From Takakia lepidozioides (Eukaryota > Streptophyta > Takakiopsida > Takakiales > Takakiaceae): DNA of 64,000 nucleotides. The translations under genes were made by a program, and so were the position numbers. Shown here piece after piece: positions 57,627 to 64,000 of the stretch; positions within the stretch are counted from its first letter, which is position 1; each line of letters starts with the position of its first letter. Under the pieces are notes generated by a model. It was not told where the DNA came from. It ran no database searches and saw only the letters and a program-made list of their open reading frames with translations. Location of the stretch: NCBI GenBank assembly GCA_030704615.1, contig CM060734.1, forward strand, positions 12,646,001-12,710,000, given 5' to 3'.

Positions 57627-58555
57627 TTGGAAGTCATTAGGGTGTCCACCAGTGTTGGGCGGTTACCGGCTGGGACCCAAGTTAACCGCCGGTTCAGGTT
57701 TAGGTTAACCGGAACTGGGCCCATTCCTAGAGAACCTGACCCGGAACCGGAACCTGCCAATGGGGATCGGTGCAGAACCGAACCGGCGGTCCTGTTGGGT
57801 GTGAGAACCGGAGAACAGGGGCGTTCGGGGATAAAAACAGGTTCTGGTTCTTGAACCCACTTAGAGAGCTGGTGGGCCCAGGGCAAAACTTCTTTAATGC
57901 TCTCAAGCTCCTGAGATCTTGGGTTCAATGCTTGAAGGCCATGAGATTCTATGTTCAATGCTTCAGCGCCATGACCTTGGGTTCAATCTCCAGCTCCATG
58001 ATATCCTGGCTAAGTTCATTAATAAAATGTTTGAAGATGCCAATACTTGCCAGGTAGCTGAATAGTACTTTTAACCCATAAAATTTTACCCATTTTCTTC
58101 TACCAGTCTATTTAGAGTATTTTTGTTTGTTTTTTTGTGTTAGTGAAAACTAACAAAATCGTTGGATTTTAGTTCAAATATGTGAATACACTGCTATTTA
58201 ATCTACTGGACTGATAAAATATTTTAAAATCTAATTAAATTAAACAAATATATTTTTAAAATAGAACCGGAACCTAACTGGGAACCGATGGTTTTAATCA
58301 GCAACTAACCGGTAACCGGAACCGCCCCCATGTTTAAAAGTTGGATCCGGAACCGGCTCAATAAAAAAAAACCGGAACCGGATCCGGAACCGTCTCTTGA
58401 AATAATTGTGGAACCGGAACCGAAGGTTCCTTCACAAATGCAAGAACCGCCCAACACTGGTGTCCACTTTCCCACCAGAAGGCAATAGCCCTATGGGGTC
58501 AAGTGACACCATAAGTTACGCTTGCTTCAACAACGCGTCCAACTTTTTTTTTTTT
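57627..58555 (+). mobile_element. Short retroposon with poly-T end and 13-base target duplication
   Basis: The target TAGTACAATGTCA is present at 57,614-57,626 and again at 58,556-58,568; the H2 copy has it once, so this is a true insertion. Without the nested hAT element the insert is about 111 bases ending in TTTTTTTTTTTTT. Its end (AAGTTACGCTTGCTTCAAC) resembles the LINE tail in this window, so it may be a severely 5'-truncated LINE or a SINE using the same machinery. Confidence 0.75.
57650..58459. mobile_element. Non-autonomous hAT element, 810 bases
   Basis: Terminal inverted repeats CAGTGTTGGGCGGTT (57,650) and its complement AACCGCCCAACACTG (ending 58,459) are perfect over 15 bases. 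An 8-base target duplication GTGTCCAC (57,642-57,649 and 58,460-58,467) fits hAT. The subterminal regions are rich in ACCGGAACCGG repeats on both sides (57,660-57,850 and 58,265-58,445). No transposase is inside. It landed in the short retroposon. Confidence 0.92.
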
Positions 58556-58812
58556 TAGTACAATGTCAAATATATGTAACTAAGATGATTTGTTTTGTTT
58601 GTACTTGAAATGATCTGATATATATTGTAAATAATTTGTGTTGTAGGGAAAAAACAAGTGAAGGACATGGATGTGTGTATGCGTCCATTGGTTGACGAAC
58701 TCAAGCTTTTATGGAATGGAGTTCCAGCTTATGAAGCATCGGCACCCACTGGCCAACGTTCTTTTCTCTTGCGAGGGCTTTTGCTATTGACAATGCATGA
58801 CTATCCAGGTAT

Positions 58813-59204
58813 ATAGAGATGACTCCGGCTGAGGCCGGCGTAACTAAGAGCCATTTCAATCGCCTTATGTCTATTGCCCCATTTCGGGGGTGGGCCCTAT
58901 AAGAAAAATGTGTCCCGGGGACACCAAATATCCATGGGATAGAGGTACCTGGGGTGCCCTAGCGTAATGTAGAAGGGTTGCATTCTAGTTGTCACTTATT
59001 GGTAATAGTAGCTATGAGGGAGCGGAGTGCTCATGTGAGGTGTATGGCCTTGAAGCATTTGTGGATATGAGGTATAGGGATCAAGAAGTTTTTGTGTAGT
59101 GCGGTGATACTGGCATTGTGAATACAGTTCCGGCCGTGATGACAGAGAGTGGACCGGTGTTCCAAGAGATAAGTTGTCCACCAAGCTTTTCTTGAGGTGT
59201 ACCT
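58813..59204 (-). mobile_element. LINE 3' tail, 5'-truncated
   Basis: On the minus strand it reads WNTGPLSVITAG, HIHKCFKAIHLT, then the noncoding tail with TTAGTTACGCCGGC and GGAGTCATCTCT. It is homologous to 37,500-37,892. It lies between the Tnp2 fragment H3 and the inverted copia LTR. Target duplications could not be identified because of the adjoining rearrangement. Confidence 0.75.
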
Positions 59205-59292
59205 GCAGCAAATTGTACACATTGAGAACCTAGATCCTTTATAACAACGGTTACATACTTTATTGATCATATAGGAAGTCTCTCATATTTAA

Positions 59293-60314
59293 CCCCTAAA
59301 GGACGAGAGGTGTTTTTGGGTTTTCGGACAATTCCGGGACCCACCCTCACACGTCAGCGGCTACCTGCCCACCAACGTTCATCCATGTGGATGAACCGTA
59401 CAAACTGCTTCCTACCTACAAGATGCACAAGCCCCCTAAATTTAGGGAGATTCCACCGTGTAGTTTGGGAGATTATAACATTTGAAGACGGTGCATTTTT
59501 TTGAAAATGGAAAAAACAAAGAAAAAGTTCATGTTTGACCAAGCAAATTATCCATGATCCCAAATTTTCCTGGGAGAAAAAATGCTATATTCCTGTGAAG
59601 TGCACAATCCCAAACCCTCACACCAAATTTCACCCCAATCTGCCAAAATGAAAGGGGGGGTGCTTTGTATGTGACTGGAATGGGGGTCCAAAAAGAGAAT
59701 TTGCAAAGAAAATGGTATAGGCCCAATTGGGACCCCAAATTCTCCTTCATTTGGGAATTCCAACGGTCAGTCCCTCATAGGCCAAGAACTACACAAGCCT
59801 GCCCAAGAATTTCCCAAAAATTCTCTAAATTGCATTTGGGATGTGGGATTTTGTGAAATTTCCGGCCTCCTCCAGGTCAGGCAATCGGTGGCCGGAATTT
59901 CGCCTGAATCCGGCGACGTTTTCCGGGCCACGTCAAGGTTTCCCATTATTTGCCAGGGCCAGCTCATTCGAGCCGTCCCCGTGTTCCTCGGCGTTTTGGG
60001 GAGGGCCTCACAAGCCCCCGACTCCAACCCCTGCATTGCCCCCCGCCGCAAAATCCCACCCGCGTGGCCGCTGGCACCTGCCACGTCGACGGTCAACTGC
60101 CGTCCCCCCCCCCCTCTACCCAAAATCCAAACTTCAAAAAATTCCTGACGACGGAGTTTTTCTCTGTTGGGGGTGCCATAAAGACCTACGTGTGCAGCTC
60201 GTTCCGCGCTACATTTTTCGTTGAAGCCGCTCATTCATCGGACTTCATCCGTGCATGCTATGGATGGATGAAAAATTGGGCCGACCCGATTCGGGTCGGC
60301 TCGTCGTTTAGGGG
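59293..60314. mobile_element. TTAA-flanked DNA transposon, non-autonomous (piggyBac-like termini)
   Basis: Ends CCCCTAAAGGACGAG (59,293) and, read inward from 60,314, CCCCTAAACGACGAG are 15-base inverted repeats with one mismatch. TTAA flanks both sides (59,289-59,292 and 60,315-60,318). The sister LTR has a single TTAA at the corresponding place (ATATATTAAATATGAG near 55,427), so this is a clean insertion with TTAA duplication. Palindromes lie near both ends (CGGACAATTCCG left, CCGACCCGATTCGGGTCGG right). No transposase-like frame is convincing. TTAA plus CCC-starting ends are the hallmark of piggyBac; superfamily assignment by termini only. Confidence 0.75.
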
Positions 60315-60318
60315 TTAA

Positions 60319-60358
60319 TATATATATATATATATATATATCTCTCTCTCTCTCTTTG
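60319..60358. repeat. (TA)n(TC)n microsatellite in the inverted LTR
   Basis: A TA run followed by a TC run, the complement of the (GA)n-(TA) region of the plus-strand LTR, but expanded. Confidence 0.85.
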
Positions 60359-60524
60359 TGTGTGTTCTTGTGAGAGACACAACTCTCCTTTATAGTTCCA
60401 CAACTGAGGAGGTAGTCCAATGGTTACACAACCGATTTATGTGACTTCTCGAATCGCATCCGAAGAGTTGTGTCTATTAGAATGTTGAAGCTGCAACTCT
60501 GTAACGGCAACTTTCCAACACTCC

Positions 60525-61530
60525 CCATGCAACGAAACATTTAAGAATTTTAAGTCTATCTTGTAAATTTGAATCTACTTGAAATTTTTCTAATTTCATG
60601 GTCCGAGTCTCAAGGAAGTCGATATCGCAAGCTCCTTCTCGTGGTCCGTATCGAAATGGATTCCATAAAAAATGCAATGACTTAAAAAACAACTATGTGA
60701 GTGAGCATTAAATGACTCACGTAGTGCTATAATGAGAATCAACAATATATAATATCACTGACAGAGTGGTTATGTGAAACCCATTCAGTCATTCTGTACT
60801 AATTTCATGTACTTTTAGATAGGTCAAGATTAATATTCATTGGTGTGAAAATACAGGAACGACTCTAGTAGTAGTTTGTTATACGTCTACCAGTATTCAT
60901 CCAGTGGTCAGGTTGACTACTAAAACCACTGTCTCAGTGATCCTTTGTGTCCCACTGAGTAGGGACTATGTATTGGGATGATTACTGACATAGTGGTATT
61001 TTAGTGATTTAGAATACAACTGGAGGAATACAAACCACTATTACAGTAAGTGATTAATTTTACCACTAGTGGATTTGCCTACTGTCACAGTATTAGAAAA
61101 TACCACTAATAGAGTGGTGTGTAAGTACTGATTAGGAATAGGACTGGAGGAACACATACCACTGCTATGGTGATATGTAAATGATTACGCATACCACTAG
61201 TGTAGTGAAAGAAAAACCAATTGTGTTCATTTGGTTACTGTCGGTCTCCCCCTAGCCTCTGTAAATGATGGAGCAAAGATGCATTGCCAATTTGGACAGG
61301 CCCACACATTGCAAGTGAATTTGCAAATCAAAATAGTCGTGAAGATTCAAGCTCCAAAATACACAATAGAATCCCAGAGAGTAAGTGTTGGAACAGAGTC
61401 AACAAAATCCAGACATGATGAAAGGTCTCCTTCTACATCTACACGACGTCTCCGCATGCATGCTAAGAACATTGCACTACTTTCCTGCCTTATCCTCACT
61501 ACCAGCAATGTCTCTACCCGGGTGAACCAA
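60525..61530. other. Unassigned stretch with ACCACT/AGTGGT motifs
   Basis: Between 60,750 and 61,215 the motif ACCACT or its complement AGTGGT occurs more than ten times in both orientations at 30-60 base spacing. GGAGGAA(T/C)ACA phrases are also repeated (61,022 and 61,148). It resembles a subterminal repeat array. CACTAGTGTAGTG at 61,195-61,207 contains both a CACTA-like and a TAGTG-like end, but no target duplication can be assigned. Confidence 0.4.
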
Positions 61531-61534
61531 ACTT

Positions 61535-63050
61535 CTAAGCCATCTTCATGTGCTTCTCTGGCCAAAGACAATTCAAAGATAGGACCTGATCCAACTCTGT
61601 TTGCGGTGGGACCTCTTCCTCGTTAGGATAAGGCAACTTGCAATCTGCAACATGGACATAAGTCACCTCAATACGGAACTGGCCTTCAGGAATATCACGG
61701 CAGTGATATTTATCTTTGCCAGGCATACCACTGATCCTATGTCGCAGTGAGTCAGGATCATACAGGCTGACCTCGTCGTTCACCTTAAACTGCACCCACC
61801 ACCCACCACATAATGATCATGAATGAACCCATGAAGTATATGTATTGAAAACTAGAGATCTTATGTTCACTAAGATGATGAAAGTGTAGTGTACTTTGGG
61901 TAGCATAAGAATATCTGGGACAGTGGCAGGGGGTTTGTATCTTGAGCTTGTCTTTGAAGGCGTCACAATTGGTGCACATGTGGAAGTCTTAAGAACTTCA
62001 TTTTCAGCCTGCAAACATCATCCCCATGGCCCCTTAGCTATCACAAAAGGCAATGCAAATGTCACAACCTGTCAAACCCCACATGCGTAAATGAGGCTGA
62101 AGGTACATGGAGGAGAAGGCAAACAGGTGGAGCAACACTCACCTCCAACATGGAAATTATAGCAGGAACAGATGCCTCCATGAGGCCCACCTGATCCTTA
62201 CTCCCGCTAGAAGTTGGTGTTATGTCACCAATTGCATCAGTCAATTTCAGGGACTCTTTGGCAGCAGTGGCTCTGGTCGAAGTTGCACCTTTTCGGGTGT
62301 ACTTCTTTTTAGCTCCCTTCACGACGGCTGGGGCAGGTGCCTCTGTTGTAGTCTCTTTTTTACATGCCAGAAATAACATGCAGTAGTACATGAGTACGCT
62401 TCATATATATGGCAGGAAGGACAATGCGTAATGGCCCACCAAAGACAAGACAAGATAAAGGCAGACATTTGAGTACCTCTTTCTGTGGGGAGGTAGCCTT
62501 CACAGGAATGGGGTCATCCCCTACTGCCAATTCCCTGCTGCCCCTCTTACCATCACTCTGCGTGGAGAGTGACGAATCAGTAGCAGGCATTGTTGTCCGC
62601 TCCCTCTTACGTGGCAGTTTTTCAGGTTGTCTCTTGTGCCCCACCCTCACAAAACTCACCAAAGGGTCCTGAGGCCTAGAATTTGCCGGATCCCCAACGT
62701 CCGGAGGATCTCCCTGCACCCAAGCAATCCATACCACAGCGTACAAGAGCTCAGACTCTACAAACACAAAAGCAGTAGTTCAACCACGTGGGGTGAAGGT
62801 ACCTCACCGGCGTGGAGACACAAGTCGTAGGGCCACGAGGGTCATACCACCCCTCAATGATAGGGAGATAAGGTGGGATAGTAATTGGAGGAGGGGCGGA
62901 TGTTGCACCTGCCATCATCATTGTCATCAGTGCATCCAATTTTGTGGCATTCTCTTGAGAGGCCTTAGCCACTTGCGTTAATACTGGGCAAGGTTGGGCC
63001 CTCAATGCTTGGGATCTGATTTTCTGACAGGGCAGTAAAACTGCCCTTGA
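61535..63050 (-). pseudogene. Probable CACTA second ORF (DUF8039-like), multi-exon
   Basis: Minus-strand exons with GT-AG borders: 63,040-62,803 (ASQENATKLDALMTMMMAG, IIEGWYDPRGPTTCVS); 62,720-62,478 (GHKRQPEKLPRKRERTTM, SPQKEV); 62,370-62,143 (KKKYTRKGATSTRATAAKES, ISMLEV); about 62,010-61,900 (AENEVLKTSTCAPIV); 61,790-61,535 (NDEVSLYDPDSL, PEGQFRIEVTYVHVADCKLP, LSLNCLWPEKHMKM). Coiled, basic linkers followed by a domain ending in LPxP and a Trp-Pro block resemble the DUF8039-bearing second protein of plant CACTA elements. The similarity is of pattern, not of long identity, and intactness cannot be judged. Confidence 0.4.
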
Positions 63051-63710
63051 GGGAAGACAATCAAGCTTGCAGGGGCAATCACTTCCCCTACAACCCATAG
63101 GGGGAAGGGGAAGGAAAAAAAGTGAACATTGCAAATATTGACCAAGCTGCTGGACTAGACAATACGTAGAATGCTGCAATAAACTTTCATGTTTCAGAAC
63201 CAAGGAAGCTGATTGGTAATGCCAGTGGACTACTGCAGACATGCACATCATGGAATTGCCAGAGATCATACACAGATACGATGGGGCCAGGCCTTCCCTC
63301 TCCAAAGGATTGCCTTTGCAGGGTTCCCAAGTGCTACTTGCTACAGGGCAGCCAGTTTGCGCGAACTCAACTGCATGGAAACAAGGGCAGTGTATGTGTT
63401 TACCTGGCCAGCTGCAATTGATTGGGAGCCGAATCCCTTGTCTAGCTTCGATGCATGTGCAACCTCGGTAATACTTGGACCTCATGCTTTTTCTTTCCTC
63501 TGCTGTGCCACAACAAAATAAGCTAAGTCCGCATCACTAAAGAGGCTATGAAACATTCAGTGCTCCACATTGCCACATAGCAACTAACCAGACCATCCGC
63601 ATATATGCAAACATTTGTACATATGTATAGATACATACCTACATACTTATATATGTGCTAAGGTTCTGTCAACATGAAACTTGAAGTGTCAGCTTTAGAC
63701 ATTTATCAGG
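63050..63710. other. Unassigned stretch
   Basis: Open frames (63,213-63,521 plus; upstream part of 62,751-63,485 minus) have no recognised features. It may contain further 5' exons of the minus-strand CACTA ORF. An AT-rich segment (63,590-63,660) precedes the MULE-like fragment. Confidence 0.35.
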
Positions 63711-63714
63711 ATAT

Positions 63715-64000
63715 TATCCACGTTGAGTTCGCCGAAACATCGACACAAGTGAAGCATTGAGAATGAGCTCGGGAAACAGAGGCTACAAGGACAACATTTT
63801 GGAATTGAAGCGAATCAGCAGGTACATTCAAGATAGTGTGTTCCCAGGACAAGGATAAAACAAAGTTGTCCTTTTCAAGATGTCGACAACTGGGGAGGGC
63901 AGTGGGGTCAGCCTTGTAAAGATGATTTGCCAGGAGGGGGTGGCGGTGCGATATGGAGAAGTGCTTTCTTATATTTGATCAAGTGAAACGAATGAAAGAT
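63715..64000 (+). pseudogene. MULE-like transposase fragment, runs off the window
   Basis: Plus-strand SSGNRGYKDNILELKRISRY, IQDSVFPGQG, then (after a TAA) NKVVLFKMSTTGEGSGVSLV and K is the counterpart of DNILDLKRRSRY to GEGSGVSLVKR in the copy at 40,720-40,530. The stop after FPGQG and a frameshift after VSLVK show decay. The rest lies beyond the right edge. Confidence 0.75.

Larger units (their letters stand above)
57525..58810 (+). pseudogene. Second Tnp2 fragment (H3), split by nested insertions
   Basis: 57,525-57,626 matches 26,770-26,875 of H2 (LAIKKGHIVLVAIVPG and the following intron start), and 58,556-58,810 matches 26,855-27,118 (DMDVCMRPLVDELKLLWNGV, QRSFLLRGLLL). Between them lie a short retroposon and a hAT element. 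The copy is truncated at its 3' side by the LINE tail at 58,813. Confidence 0.8.
59204..60520 (-). repeat. Copia-type LTR, inverted, interrupted
   Basis: Minus-strand TGTTGGAAAGTTGCCGTTAC (from 60,520) through TTTGCTGCA (59,204) matches the LTR at 55,228-55,512. Removing the 1,022-base insert and one TTAA leaves about 291 bases. It is not followed by a primer-binding site, so it is a solo LTR or a rearranged partner, not the regular 3' LTR of the plus-strand element. Confidence 0.8.

Noticed and set aside
59767-60234. 155-codon minus-strand frame as a transposase of the TTAA element
   Set aside because: It is too short, has no DDD motif or Cys-rich tail, and its composition follows the GC-rich base sequence.

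Overview
This is nuclear DNA of a land plant, most likely a seed-free one (moss, lycophyte or fern). The grounds are spliced plant genes with GT-AG introns, a plastid-type APS kinase, plant-specific PPR/DYW repeats, a B3-domain remnant, an EDR4/XLG-like zinc-ribbon gene, and several layers of plant-type transposons (CACTA, hAT, MULE-like, copia LTR, LINE). No bacterial, organellar or rRNA genes are seen. The clade is inferred from protein style only, not from any search.

Layout. 1-3,250: three blocks of GGTTACA-type minisatellite in alternating orientation, with low-complexity flanks. 3,250-7,100: an intact single-exon adenylylsulfate (APS) kinase gene. 7,200-10,250: a multi-exon choline-phosphate cytidylyltransferase pseudogene on the minus strand, with two nonsense codons and no 5' exons. 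10,600-13,700: mostly unassigned, with one possible small spliced gene. 13,750-24,600: a decayed CACTA (Tnp2/DUF4218/DUF4216) transposon on the minus strand. Its intron is split by a second, 7.7-kb CACTA element (15,828-23,546) with clear terminal repeats and a TCC target duplication. That inner element carries PPR-DYW and OSB-like gene fragments in both orientations. 24,846-29,560: a second decayed CACTA on the plus strand. 29,906-31,066: a 1.16-kb non-autonomous CACTA beside a B3-domain remnant. 33,700-47,650: a large imperfect inverted repeat made of satellite-like units and about ten copies of a 0.3-kb SINE-like repeat. It encloses a LINE 3' end, a hAT transposase remnant, a MULE-like transposase, and a CACTA end carrying a two-exon gene fragment with a 115-bp tandem array. 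48,300-54,300: the second probable host gene, an EDR4-like zinc-ribbon/XLG-like protein. 55,200-60,520: nested transposons (copia LTR and gag, Tnp2 fragment, short retroposon, hAT element, LINE tail, inverted copia LTR, TTAA-flanked element). 61,500-64,000: exons of a CACTA second ORF and the start of another MULE-like transposase.

The probable host genes (APS kinase for sulfate activation, EDR4-like for defence or signalling) do not appear functionally linked; they are islands in transposon-rich DNA. The most notable objects are the PPR-carrying CACTA with hairpin-forming content, the TTAA-specific element whose empty site is preserved in the sister LTR, and the inverted arrays of the SINE-like repeat with a conserved stem and B-box-like motif.
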